Assembly (NCBI RefSeq): GCF_030866825.1
Contig: NZ_CP133020.1
Coordinates: 3,782,001-3,846,000 of the forward strand
Origin: Rathayibacter sp. SW19
Lineage (GTDB): Bacteria; Actinomycetota; Actinomycetes; Actinomycetales; Microbacteriaceae
Length of the DNA: 64,000 nt
Reading direction: 5' to 3'
The translations under genes were made by a program, and so were the position numbers. Shown piece after piece: positions 16,132 to 24,295 of this stretch. Each line of letters begins with the position of its first letter. Position 1 is the stretch's first letter. Below the pieces are notes generated by a model that saw only the letters and a list, made by a program, of their open reading frames with translations, was not told where the DNA came from and searched no databases.

Positions 16132-17513
16132 GCGCCTAGTCCGTTCTGCGCCAGCCCGTTCTGCACCAGTCCGTTCTGCCGCAAGAGCCCGTTCCAGCGT
16201 GCCGCGGCGAGATCGGGATGCTCCAATGCTCCGGAGGCGTTGGCGAGACGCACAATTTCAGACAGGTGCGGCAGGCTGCGCGCAGAGTGCAGGCCGCCGA
16301 CCATGCTCGGCGAATCCTGGTGCCCGTTCAGCCAGCTGAGGAAGGCGATTCCGGTCTTGTAGTAGAACGTGGGCGCGGCGAAGATCTGCCGCGATAGTGC
16401 TTCGGTGGGGGCGAGGATGCGACGGTAGGTTTCCGGCTCGTCGCGATCCAGTGCCTGAATGGCGGCGGATGCGTTGGGCGCGACCGCCGCGAACGCGCCG
16501 AGGAGCGCATTCGAGTATGACCCGTTGGTCGAGTAGCGAGCGCCAGCGAGGGTATCGAGGCCCCGCGGGCCGGTCCCGATACGCTCGTTCCTCGCTACTC
16601 GACCACCGGGGGAAGCGTTCCTCGCTACTCGACCACCGGGAGAAGCGTTCCTCGCTACTCGACCACCGAGGGAAGCGTTCCTCGCTACTCGACCACCGGG
16701 GGAAGCATCGCCCGCGATTAGGTCGACGTAGTTGAAGTCGTCACCGGTGAACATGGTGGCCGTCTCGGGGAGCCGACTGCGCAGCGCAACTTCGGCCGAG
16801 GCATCCAGCAGGCTCATCTTGATGCCGGACACCTTCGCCGCATTCGCCTCAATTATGCGAATGACGGTGTCCGATGCCTCCGAAACATCGGTCCGTGAGC
16901 TTGTCGCAGATCCGAAATATCCGCCGAGCACTGGATCGAACACCCCACCCAGCCAGTGCAGGATGACCGGGGCCCCGGCACGAGCAAGTACGGCGCCGTA
17001 CACGCGCTCGTAGTCCGCCGCGGATTGCGCGGCCCGCGCGAGATGCCGCGAGGCCATCAGAACGACGCCGGCACCGGCATCCTCTGCAAACTGCAGTTGC
17101 CATAGATACGCGTCGATCACAGCGTCGAGAGAGATGTACTCGTCGTCGACGTGGTCCGTATTCACGCCGACGACGAGGGCTCCTCCCACGGAATGCGCCT
17201 CACGCGCACTCCGGGAGATCAGTTCGCGAGTGGCTGCGGCATCCAGGCCCATATTGCGTTGAGCGGTGTCCATCGCGTCGGCGACGCCGAGCCCCCACGA
17301 CCAGAGGTGGTGGCGAAACGCAAGCGTGGCATGCCAGTCAAGGTCTGCCGGTGCGCCGGGCACGTTCTCAGCCCATGGTTTCGGAATCACATGCGCGGCC
17401 GCGTATGCGACGCGCGATCGCAGCGGGTTGGCCGGCTTCGCGAATGCGGGGGCGGATGCGAGTGGTTGCGTTCGCGTGCGACCCGCACGGTCGAGCAGGA
17501 GCAGTTGCGTCAT
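16128..17513 (-). CDS. DUF993 (dihydrodipicolinate synthase-like) protein with in-frame repeat insertion
   Basis: 461 residues, longer than typical DUF993 proteins as I remember them. The fold is aldolase-like: GGALVVGVNTDHVDD, the APVILHWLGGVFDP strand and KVSGIKMSLLD with a candidate Schiff-base lysine. After TGDDFNYVDLIAGD (D269) about 61 codons are foreign: the dispersed intergenic repeat (16525-16706) read in frame, ending in four tandem 10-residue units GGRVARNASP/L. The family sequence resumes at GSYSNALLG. A second repeat, NGLxQ (15 bp), forms the C-terminus. The ATG overlaps the upstream oxidoreductase stop by 4 nt. Whether the protein still works is open; the insertion lies where DUF993 proteins probably have a loop. 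Confidence 0.85.
   Translation of the reverse strand: MTQLLLLDRAGRTRTQPLASAPAFAKPANPLRSRVAYAAAHVIPKPWAENVPGAPADLDWHATLAFRHHLWSWGLGVADAMDTAQRNMGLDAAATRELISRSAREAHSVGGALVVGVNTDHVDDEYISLDAVIDAYLWQLQFAEDAGAGVVLMASRHLARAAQSAADYERVYGAVLARAGAPVILHWLGGVFDPVLGGYFGSATSSRTDVSEASDTVIRIIEANAAKVSGIKMSLLDASAEVALRSRLPETATMFTGDDFNYVDLIAGDASPGGRVARNASLGGRVARNASPGGRVARNASPGGRVARNERIGTGPRGLDTLAGARYSTNGSYSNALLGAFAAVAPNASAAIQALDRDEPETYRRILAPTEALSRQIFAAPTFYYKTGIAFLSWLNGHQDSPSMVGGLHSARSLPHLSEIVRLANASGALEHPDLAAARWNGLLRQNGLVQNGLAQNGLGA
16138..16182. repeat. 15-bp tandem repeat at the 3' end of the DUF993 gene
   Basis: Three units of AGTCCGTTCTGCGCC type plus a partial fourth encode NGLVQ/NGLAQ at the C-terminus. The unit is a multiple of three, so copy-number change would keep the frame and only alter tail length. 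Confidence 0.8.
16525..16706. repeat. Dispersed repeat inserted inside a gene, with 30-bp tandem amplification
   Basis: The left part (16525-16560) is a TTGGTCGAGTAGCGAG...TATCGAGG unit and an inverted partner follows from 16572. From about 16595 the segment CGCTACTCGACCACCGGGGG is repeated within 30-bp units (spacer GAAGCGTTCCT), four in all, differing by one or two bases. All reading is in frame with DUF993 and free of stops. Confidence 0.9.
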
Positions 17514-18739
17514 CGCGGGCCAGACAACTCTTCCGAAAGCGGGTCACGATCTTCGCTCAGCGGGACAGCCGATTGTCCGCGGACCGAGGGTAGCTCGACG
17601 ATTGGCAGCTCGACACGGTGGCCCGTGCGTGAGCTCTCGAGCCCTTTTTCCGCAAGCAGCACTCCGCGTGCACCAGCCAAGAAGTCGTACGGGTTCGGGC
17701 CGTCTTCTGCAACGTGCCGGATGAACTCCTCCCACTGCACCTTGAAACCGTTCTCGAAGACGTCGTTGGTGGGGGCCTCGATCCAGTCGGCCGCGTAGCG
17801 GTGGCTGTCGGGGACGTCCGGGTTCCAGGTGGGCTTCGGTGTCCCTGCGCGCGGCTGAATTTTGCAGCCGAACAGGCCGACGACCGCACTGCCGAGCGTT
17901 CCGTCGACCTGGAACTCGACCAGTTCGTCGCGATTGACGCGGGTAGTCCAGCTCGAATTCAGCTGGGCCGTGATGCCGCCGGCGAGTTCAAACACCGCGT
18001 AGGCGGCATCATCCGCGGTCGCCGCATACAAGATGCCGCGCTCGTCGACACGCTCAGGAATCTCGGTGACGGCACGCGCATAGACAGACTCGACTCGACC
18101 GAACAGGTTTTCCAGCACGTAGCTCCAATGCGGGAACATGTCGACGACGATTCCGCCGCCGTCCTCCGCGCGGTAGTTCCAACTCGGACGTTGTGCGTCT
18201 TGCCAGTCGCCCTCGAACACCCAGTAGCCGAACTCGCCGCGAACGGAAAGAATGCGCCCGAAGAATCCGGAGTCAATAAGGCGACGGAGTTTGCGCAGGC
18301 CGGGGAGATAGAGCTTGTCGTGCACGACACCGTTCTTGATGCCGGCGTCGGTGGCAAGCACGGCGAGCTCGAGTGCCTCTTCGAAGCTCTCGGCGGTCGG
18401 CTTCTCGGTGTAGATCGCCTTGCCCGCAGCGATCGCCTTCCTAATGGCCGGAACGCGCGCCTTCGTCACGAGGAAGTCGGCGTAGATCTGCCACCGATCG
18501 TCTACAAGTGCCTCGTCGAGATCGGTCGTGTAATGCGTGAGTCCGTGGCGGTTGGCCAATTCCTTCAGCTTGGCTTCGCTGCGCCCGACGAGCATCGGCT
18601 CGACCTGCACCCTGCTGCCGTCTTTCAGCAGTACGCCGCCCTGCTCGCGGATGGCGAGGATCGAACGCACGAGGTGCTGCCGGTAGCCCATGCGCCCGGA
18701 GACGCCGTTCATGATGATGCCGATTGTCTGCTCTGACAC
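17510..18739 (-). CDS. Gfo/Idh/MocA family oxidoreductase
   Basis: 409 residues. The Rossmann start IGIIMNGVSGRMGYRQHLV has GxxGxMG in place of the usual GxGxxG. The EKP motif is IYTEKPTAESFEEA. The C-terminal domain has GGGIVVDMFPHWSYVLENL with the family histidine. This is the longer subfamily that recurs beside DUF993 and TIM-barrel isomerase genes. It is the first gene of the operon and overlaps the DUF993 gene by 4 nt (ATGA). An operator-like site at 18835 lies in the divergent promoter region. The C-terminus carries a short duplicated PLSEDRD/PLSEELS stretch. The substrate is unknown. Confidence 0.9.
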   Translation of the reverse strand: MSEQTIGIIMNGVSGRMGYRQHLVRSILAIREQGGVLLKDGSRVQVEPMLVGRSEAKLKELANRHGLTHYTTDLDEALVDDRWQIYADFLVTKARVPAIRKAIAAGKAIYTEKPTAESFEEALELAVLATDAGIKNGVVHDKLYLPGLRKLRRLIDSGFFGRILSVRGEFGYWVFEGDWQDAQRPSWNYRAEDGGGIVVDMFPHWSYVLENLFGRVESVYARAVTEIPERVDERGILYAATADDAAYAVFELAGGITAQLNSSWTTRVNRDELVEFQVDGTLGSAVVGLFGCKIQPRAGTPKPTWNPDVPDSHRYAADWIEAPTNDVFENGFKVQWEEFIRHVAEDGPNPYDFLAGARGVLLAEKGLESSRTGHRVELPIVELPSVRGQSAVPLSEDRDPLSEELSGPR

Positions 18740-18834
18740 TGAATACTCTTTCTGATCTACCTGCGGTATCTGGGGTCTGGGGTCGGGAAGCTTGTCGGTC
18801 CATCAACGTAGGCTAATCAATTGTGATCGACTCG

Positions 18835-18848
18835 GGAAAGCGCTTACC
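18835..18848. promoter_or_regulatory. LacI-type operator in the divergent promoter region
   Basis: GGAAAGCGCTTACC has the central CG and matches 13 of 14 positions with the reverse complement of the site at 23734, upstream of the LacI gene at 22681-23715. It lies 97 bp from the oxidoreductase start and 100 bp from the ThuA-like start, so one site could control both directions. Confidence 0.65.
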
Positions 18849-18947
18849 ATCAGTGTACGGAGACGTGCCCAGCTTGGCAACCCGCCAGGATCGTCCGCTA
18901 CGGTGACGTAACGCGGTGCGGCGCGCTGCCAGGAATGCGGAGGAACA

Positions 18948-19691
18948 GTGGAACATCATCAATGGCGAGCGACCATCTTGTCTGGTGCGGGCCGCTATGC
19001 CGACCCATGGCATCCGTTTTCCGAAACGTCCGAGTGCATCTCCGCAATTCTGCGCGACGCGGGCTTCGCGGTCGAGATCTCGGAGCGGGTCGACGAGCGA
19101 ATGCGCGCGCTCGCTACAGCAGAGACACGCACCCCCGATCTTCTGGTCGTGAACGTCGGCAACCCGAGTGACCCTGATCCAGCGGATGCCGCGACGCGCG
19201 CTGGCCTCCTGGCCTACCTAAATGCAGGCGGCACTGTACTGGCGATGCACGTATCCGCCACGAGCTTTCCCGCAATACCGGAGTGGGAGTCGATCGTCGG
19301 CGGGATCTGGGTGCGCGGAACCACGATGCACCCGGACGCCGGGCTCGCGCGAATTCACGTATACCCCGACCGGCATGCAATCGTTGCGCCGCTGAACGAC
19401 TTCGAGCTCATCGACGAACGCTACAGCTACCTCCGGGTGGACCCGGGTGTCGTTCCGCTTGCGACACATGAACACGGCGGTCTCAAACATCCGCTTTTCT
19501 GGGCATGGCACTACGGCTCGGCCCGCGTTGTCTACGACGCGCTCGGGCACGATGCTGCGTCGTTCGAGTCCGCAACGCATCGGCAACTGGTGCGCCGGGC
19601 GGCGCTGTGGCTGGTCGACGGACTTGAAGCGGACGCGGGCACAGGCCAGCCAGCTACGTTAGGCTACCCCGCCCGCGGGCGTGGTGATTGA
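18948..19691 (+). CDS. ThuA-like domain protein, second copy
   Basis: 247 residues. ThuA features: an N-terminal GAGRYADPWHPF strand with the typical histidine, DLLVVNVGNP, an LAYLNAGGTVLAMHVSATSFP segment at the amidotransferase-elbow position, and HPLFWAWHYGSARVVYDALGHDAASF at the C-terminus. The start is GTG with GGAGGA 3-8 nt upstream. It diverges from the Gfo/Idh/MocA-DUF993-isomerase operon and shares the LacI-type site at 18835, so it probably acts in the same pathway. Sequence similarity to the ThuA-like protein at 6097 is low, indicating different subfamilies. It ends 47 bp from a convergent DinB-like gene. Confidence 0.85.
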   Translation: MEHHQWRATILSGAGRYADPWHPFSETSECISAILRDAGFAVEISERVDERMRALATAETRTPDLLVVNVGNPSDPDPADAATRAGLLAYLNAGGTVLAMHVSATSFPAIPEWESIVGGIWVRGTTMHPDAGLARIHVYPDRHAIVAPLNDFELIDERYSYLRVDPGVVPLATHEHGGLKHPLFWAWHYGSARVVYDALGHDAASFESATHRQLVRRAALWLVDGLEADAGTGQPATLGYPARGRGD

Positions 19692-19738
19692 CTGGATCAG
19701 CGGAGCCGGCTGGGCACTCGACCTGGCTCACGGATCAG

Positions 19739-20251
19739 TCACAGCCCTGCTCGTGTAGCCAATCCGCGTACATACGACGCTTGGCCGGCGTGCTGAAGGT
19801 CATCCGCAATGACGCTGATCAGCCGCACCGCAAGCGTGACGGGCGGATCCCATGACGTGTCGACGATGCGCTCTAGCTCCGCATCAGACAGTCCACGGAT
19901 CAATTCGACGGATCGATCATGAACCGCGTCGTGATAGCTGCCGAGTAGGCTCGCGTCCACCTTCACGGCAGCGACTTCGTCATGGGTGTGCCCGTAGCCC
20001 GTCGCTGAATCGTCAAACGGCAACTTGAAACGATCGGCCCAACCGTCTTCGATCCAGGTTTGCGGCCGATCGAATGCGGCGGCCAGATGATCGTCCTGCA
20101 CTCGCGTGAGATGCCAGACAAGCCAGCCAATCGTGTTGGCCCGCGCATCCGGTTGGTAGGCCAGAGTGTCGGCGGATGCATTGCGCAGCACCGAGCGAAC
20201 GATTTTCTGGATTCGGTCGAATGCATCAATGAGCAGTTCAGGTGATGCCAT
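19739..20251 (-). CDS. DinB/DUF664 family protein (mycothiol-dependent enzyme fold)
   Basis: 170 residues forming a four-helix bundle. The metal-binding histidines are visible in IGWLVWHLTRVQDDH and the C-terminal DDLQHAGQASYVRGL. In actinobacteria this fold includes mycothiol-dependent isomerases and S-transferases; the specific reaction cannot be assigned. The ATG at 20251 has AAAGGAG 6 nt upstream. It is a single gene, convergent with the ThuA-like gene and followed by the broken aldo-keto reductase gene on the same strand. Confidence 0.82.
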   Translation of the reverse strand: MASPELLIDAFDRIQKIVRSVLRNASADTLAYQPDARANTIGWLVWHLTRVQDDHLAAAFDRPQTWIEDGWADRFKLPFDDSATGYGHTHDEVAAVKVDASLLGSYHDAVHDRSVELIRGLSDAELERIVDTSWDPPVTLAVRLISVIADDLQHAGQASYVRGLATRAGL

Positions 20252-20354
20252 TGCTTCTCCTTTGCCCGCGGCAGCGGTTCCGGTTCTACGCTAGCAAGCA
20301 ACGCACGACCGATCGGTTTCACCCGGGTCGAGCGCTAGAGCTCTGCAATGCCGA

Positions 20355-21161
20355 TTACCCCTGCCACGTGGCCGTGTCGAGCGGCACAGAGTTGATGGCA
20401 TCCCACAATTCGTCTGGAATGTCGACAGCGGCGAGATCGACTGACGCCTCGAGATCCGCCACGGTGCGCATGCCGATGACTGTCGACGTTATGCGCGGAT
20501 CCCTCAGCGAAAAGTTCAGAGCTGCCGCGGCAAGCGGAACATTCGCCTCGTGACACAGCACGCCTATCGCATTAGCGGCGGCCACAAGTGCACTCGGCGC
20601 TCGATCATAGGCGTACCAGTGCGACTGGGCGGGCCAGCGCGCGAGCATCTCGACAGGTCCGCCCGAAATTCCCAGATGACCGACCAGGCCCTCATCGCGG
20701 GCCGCGACGAGCGCGGCAACGGGTCCATCGTCGGCCATCGACGAGACCCACGTCGTGTTCTCAGGATCACGCAGAAATACGATCGGAACGTGATCGAGCC
20801 CCGTCCGCTCCATGCTTTCCTCGAGCGATCTGCGCATCCGCGCTCACGAAAAATCACCAGTGCGCATGTCGCGATCGGCTTTGGTCTGGATATCAAAATC
20901 AGCAGGTGTCCCGCCGTACTCTCGCACCGCTATGCCGATTCTGCGCTCGCTTTCACCGAGACCGTAGCTGTTCGAGGTGTCCAAATAGTTCACCTGCGAA
21001 CTCTCAAACAACCGATGAATGAGATGAACAGATTCTGCAACGGGAACGTCCGAACCGAAACGGTCGGGCTTCCAGGTTCCAGAGCCCGCGCAGAGCTGCG
21101 AAACCTGCACACCCGTCGCGCCGAGCGGAACCGTGTTCCGTTCGCTTGTATTTGTTGTCAT
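20355..21161 (-). pseudogene. Aldo-keto reductase pseudogene (premature stop and internal deletion)
   Basis: The reading frame from the ATG at 21161 (GAGG upstream) encodes the N-terminal half of an aldo-keto reductase: VPLGATGVQVSQLCAG, then VNYLDTSNSYGLGESERRIG with the catalytic Asp and Tyr. A TGA at 20846-20844 interrupts it at TGDFS-stop-ARMRRSLEES, and the same frame then continues to 20355 with SLRDPRITSTVIGMRT. A single change (for example GGA to TGA) would explain the stop. The product would be 267 residues against about 310-330 for relatives, and the stretch at GPVEMLARWPAQ seems to lack roughly 40 residues of the barrel. An L-fucose dehydrogenase-like origin is possible. Confidence 0.85.
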
Positions 21162-21324
21162 CTGAACCTCTTCAAGACCTTCCAAGTCGATGGGTTCGCG
21201 ATCAGAACGCGAATCATCAATCCGCCTGGCTTGACCGCTGGCCCAAAACGCGTCATTCTGTCGGGAATGCGGTTTCCCACTGCGTTAGGCTGCAGAACGC
21301 GACCAAGCAAGGAGCATATAAAGC

Positions 21325-22353
21325 ATGACGGAGCACCCGTTGAGCACGCGAGTCGACGGACCTGCCGCAGCATTTGCAATGAGACGCGGCCTCGCCGAAC
21401 GGCTGTTCGTGCCGAGTGAGCTGCTGCGACTGCAATCTGTGGCTTCGATCGATGTCTCGACGACCATAACCGACTTCGGCACAGTTCCAGACGCGATTCT
21501 GAGTCGGATCGAGGTGCTGATCACCGGATGGAATTCGCCTCGAATCACCAGCAGAGAACTCGATCGGATGCCGCGACTGGCCGCAATCGTGCACGCCGCC
21601 GGTACGGTGAAGGAGCATCTATCGGGCGACGTTTGGGATCGGGGAATTCTGGTCACATCGGCGGCTGCGGCAAACGCATATCCGGTGGCGGAATATGCGG
21701 CGGCGATGATTGTCCTCGCCGGAAAGGGCGTCCTCACCGCCGCGCAGGCATACGCTCGCGGCCCGCGGGACTACGACGTCACCGCTCAGCATGACATCGG
21801 CAACTACCGCCGCACCGTCGGCATCATCGGAGCATCTCGAATCGGCAGACGCGTGATCGAACTACTCGAACCGCTCGACCTCGAGATTGTCTTGTATGAC
21901 CCCTACGTCGGTGGGGACGATCCGATCCTGCAGCTGGCCACATCGATGCCTCTCGACGATGTGTTCCGCCGAAGTTCTATCGTCAGCATCCACGCTCCTC
22001 TTCTGGCAGAGACCCGAGGCATGATCGGTGCGCGCCAACTGGAACTGCTGCCGATCGGATCGACAGTGATCAACACTGCCCGTGCTGCGATCCTGGATCA
22101 GGCCGCCCTCGCCCAGAGCGTGCGCGAACGTGGCATTCGCGTCATTCTCGACGTGACCGATCCGGAACCGCTTCCAGACGGTCACGAGTTGTGGTCTCTA
22201 CCCGGTGTGTTCATCACACCGCACATCGCAGGAGCGCTCGGTAACGAGCTGCAGCGGCTTGGCGAGAGTGCCACTCGCGAAGTCGAGCGTTTCACCGCAG
22301 GATTGCCTCCCGAACATCCCGTTTCCAGAGCCGCGCTGGTCGCCATGGCTTGA
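21325..22353 (+). CDS. D-2-hydroxyacid dehydrogenase (phosphoglycerate dehydrogenase-like)
   Basis: 342 residues. NAD-binding segment RTVGIIGASRIGRRVIELL (GxSxxG variant), with an acidic residue after the next strand (VLYDPYV) for NAD preference. Catalytic residues of the family: Arg in INTARAAILD, Glu in VILDVTDPEPLP and His in FITPHIAGALG. It would reduce a 2-keto acid or oxidise a 2-hydroxy acid; the substrate is not identifiable. The ATG has AAGGAG 10 nt upstream. It diverges from the aldo-keto reductase pseudogene, so the two may once have served one sugar-acid pathway. It appears intact. Confidence 0.9.
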   Translation: MTEHPLSTRVDGPAAAFAMRRGLAERLFVPSELLRLQSVASIDVSTTITDFGTVPDAILSRIEVLITGWNSPRITSRELDRMPRLAAIVHAAGTVKEHLSGDVWDRGILVTSAAAANAYPVAEYAAAMIVLAGKGVLTAAQAYARGPRDYDVTAQHDIGNYRRTVGIIGASRIGRRVIELLEPLDLEIVLYDPYVGGDDPILQLATSMPLDDVFRRSSIVSIHAPLLAETRGMIGARQLELLPIGSTVINTARAAILDQAALAQSVRERGIRVILDVTDPEPLPDGHELWSLPGVFITPHIAGALGNELQRLGESATREVERFTAGLPPEHPVSRAALVAMA

Positions 22354-22500
22354 AAGCACAAGTCTTGACACCGAGGTTGAACTGCGGCAGTCCGTGCCCC
22401 AACTACTCAACCCCGCCATGCAACCTATGGAGATTGCACGCACTTTCTCCCGACGTACGAGGATGGCAAGATCTAATTCTCGCTCGCGGTCCCACTTGAC

Positions 22501-22680
22501 ATGATCAGGCTGATCGTGCCGTGGAATTACCCAATAGGCCTCGCGATGGCCACCCTCGCCCCAGGCTTGGCATACGGGAGCGCAGCGGTTCTGGAAGATC
22601 GACCTGGCCAGCGGGGGCGTGAAGTTCTGACCGCTATCGGGCGGAGCCTGGCACAGTATCGACCACGCTTCACACGTTGA
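22501..22680 (+). pseudogene. Aldehyde dehydrogenase remnant
   Basis: A 59-codon frame contains LIVPWNYPIGLAMATLAPGL followed by AYGSAAVLE, which matches the cofactor-entry segment of NAD(P)-dependent aldehyde dehydrogenases (consensus IVPWNFP...APALAxGNTVVLKP). Nothing before or after resembles the rest of a roughly 480-residue enzyme, and the downstream part loses similarity. It is most likely a relic left by deletion. The flanking 22354-22500 shows no gene. Confidence 0.55.
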
Positions 22681-23715
22681 CTACTGCCCCAGCCGGGGAG
22701 TACTGTCCCGCAGAACGACGTGCCCTTCAATCGGAGGGTTGTCTGCCTCATCGACCTCATCTGACAGCGCGAGTTCGAGTGCGCGCGCTCCGATCTCGGC
22801 CAGCGGGAGCGAGACCGTCGTGAGCGCTGGTGTCACATCCTGCAGCATTTCGATGTCGTCGAATCCGGCCACGCCGATGTCTCTTCCTGGAATGAGCCCG
22901 TGCTCACGGATGGCCGCCATCGAACCGACAGCCATCACGTCAGTGGCGGCAAAGATGCATTCTGGGCGAGCACCGGCGTCAAGCAGCTGTCGAGTGGTTT
23001 GATAGCCGCCCTGACGCGAGAACGCTCCGGTGAGAAGCCGGCCGGGCGCGAGAGAGAGCCCCCTGCGACTGAGTGCCTCGGCGAACCCTGCCGCGCGCAC
23101 CGTCGGCGTGACGAGAGTCTCCGGGCCGGCCAGGATCGCAAAGTCCCGGTACCCGATCTCCGCAAGCGCGTTGGCAAGCATTGCGCCCCCGAGCTGATTC
23201 TCTACGCGAACGGCGCGAAATCCGTCCGGTGCTGAGCCGATGAAAACCACCCGTCCGCCAAGGCGTTCCACGCCCGCCAGCTCGGCGATCGAACGCAGAT
23301 CGGCCTCTTCGTCTGTCCGCCTGCTCCCTGCCATGATGAGCACGCGCGGTCGCTGACCTTTGAGCGTTGCAAGCGTCGACAACTCGCGGTCAAGCTCCAC
23401 TCCGGTTGCCGCCATGGTGACCATGTATTTGCGCTCTTCTGCAATCCGGATGACTCCGGCCGCAATTGATGCAAAGTACGGATCCGCGATGTCCCCCAGC
23501 ACGACGGCCACCGTACGACTGGTTCCGCGCGCAACCGCTTGCGCCTGTGCGTTGGCCGTGTAATGCAATTCCGTCGCCGCAGCAATCACGCGCGCCTGCA
23601 ACGCAGCGTTCACAACGCGCTTGCTCCCGTTGAGCGCCCGCGATGCAGTGGCAAGCGACACGCCCGCGTGTTTCGCAACATCGGTAAGTGTCACCGGTCC
23701 GGCCTGATCAGTCAC
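22681..23715 (-). CDS. LacI-family transcriptional regulator
   Basis: 344 residues. The DNA-binding domain reads VTLTDVAKHAGVSLATASRALNGSKRV and the hinge NAQAQAVARGTSRTVAVVLG; the sensor domain ends with FAATDVMAVGSMAAIRE and VAGFDDIEMLQDVTPALTTV, all canonical. The GTG at 23715 follows GGGGAG. A palindrome-like site (GGTAAGCGGTTTCC, 23734) directly upstream suggests autoregulation, and a near-identical site at 18835 points to control of the DUF993 operon and its divergent ThuA-like gene. It shares the AVARGTSRT hinge with the LacI pseudogene next to it, so the two are related copies. Confidence 0.92.
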   Translation of the reverse strand: MTDQAGPVTLTDVAKHAGVSLATASRALNGSKRVVNAALQARVIAAATELHYTANAQAQAVARGTSRTVAVVLGDIADPYFASIAAGVIRIAEERKYMVTMAATGVELDRELSTLATLKGQRPRVLIMAGSRRTDEEADLRSIAELAGVERLGGRVVFIGSAPDGFRAVRVENQLGGAMLANALAEIGYRDFAILAGPETLVTPTVRAAGFAEALSRRGLSLAPGRLLTGAFSRQGGYQTTRQLLDAGARPECIFAATDVMAVGSMAAIREHGLIPGRDIGVAGFDDIEMLQDVTPALTTVSLPLAEIGARALELALSDEVDEADNPPIEGHVVLRDSTPRLGQ

Positions 23716-23733
23716 CTAGGCTCCCCTACGGTC

Positions 23734-23747
23734 GGTAAGCGGTTTCC
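23734..23747. promoter_or_regulatory. LacI-type operator upstream of the LacI gene
   Basis: GGTAAGCGGTTTCC (reverse complement GGAAACCGCTTACC) lies 19 bp before the start codon and differs at one base from the site at 18835. Confidence 0.65.
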
Positions 23748-23763
23748 AGTCTAGTCGCGCGAA

Positions 23764-24164
23764 TCACACCCGCGGAATCTGGAACCCACGGTCGCGAATT
23801 GCCGTGACGGTGCCCAACGCCATCTCGTCCGTGACCGCGAAAACGAGTTTTACGCCGGCGAGCTCGGAATCATCCATGGCCATGATGGCCGCGGCCATGG
23901 CGAGAAGTACGGGTCAGATATGCCACTGATCACCAGAGAGATTGTCCGCGAAGTCCCGCGCGCAACAGCCTGCGCCGAGAGGTTCGGCGCATATCCCAGT
24001 TCAGCGGCCGACGCGATCACTCGCCTCCGGTAACTCTCGTTCACTTTTCTCGTGCTGCCGTTCAGCACGCGTGACGCCGTGGGTTGTGATACACCGGCAA
24101 GGCGGGCGACGTCAGCAAGAGTTGCCGGCTTTCGCGCACCGCCCTCACCAGGATTGTCGCTCAC
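23764..24164 (-). pseudogene. LacI-family regulator pseudogene (internal deletion, frameshifted)
   Basis: From the GTG at 24164 an intact LacI head is read: PATLADVARLAGVSQPTASR and LNGSTRKVNESYRRRV through SAQAVARGTSRTISLVISG and ISDPYF. The frame then breaks. In a shifted frame nearer 23764-23870 the far part of the sensor domain appears (VFAVTDEMALGTVTAIRDRG, ending FQIPRV-stop). More than 100 residues of the middle and the C-terminal end are missing. It has no usable product beyond the DNA-binding head and is probably a decayed duplicate of the neighbouring LacI gene. Confidence 0.85.
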
Positions 24165-24239
24165 GCGAGCAGGATATCGTGCCAATCCGATGTTGGTGTT
24201 GAAGGGCTCGGCGGTTGCGAGCGGGAAACATCGGTCGCC

Positions 24240-24280
24240 GGTCTCGATACGCTCGCTAGCGCTCGCTACTCGACCACCGG
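24240..24280. repeat. Dispersed GTCGAGTAGCGAG repeat, single inverted unit
   Basis: GGTCTCGATACGCTCGCTAG continues to GCTACTCGACCACCGG. It lies between the LacI pseudogene and the VOC gene, 16 bp from the VOC gene's stop codon. Confidence 0.85.
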
Positions 24281-24295
24281 AACTTGCGTTACCTC

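Noticed and set aside
16595..16703. CRISPR array, because of four 30-bp direct repeats
   Set aside because: The units are strictly tandem without variable spacers, lie inside a gene, and are made of the dispersed repeat.
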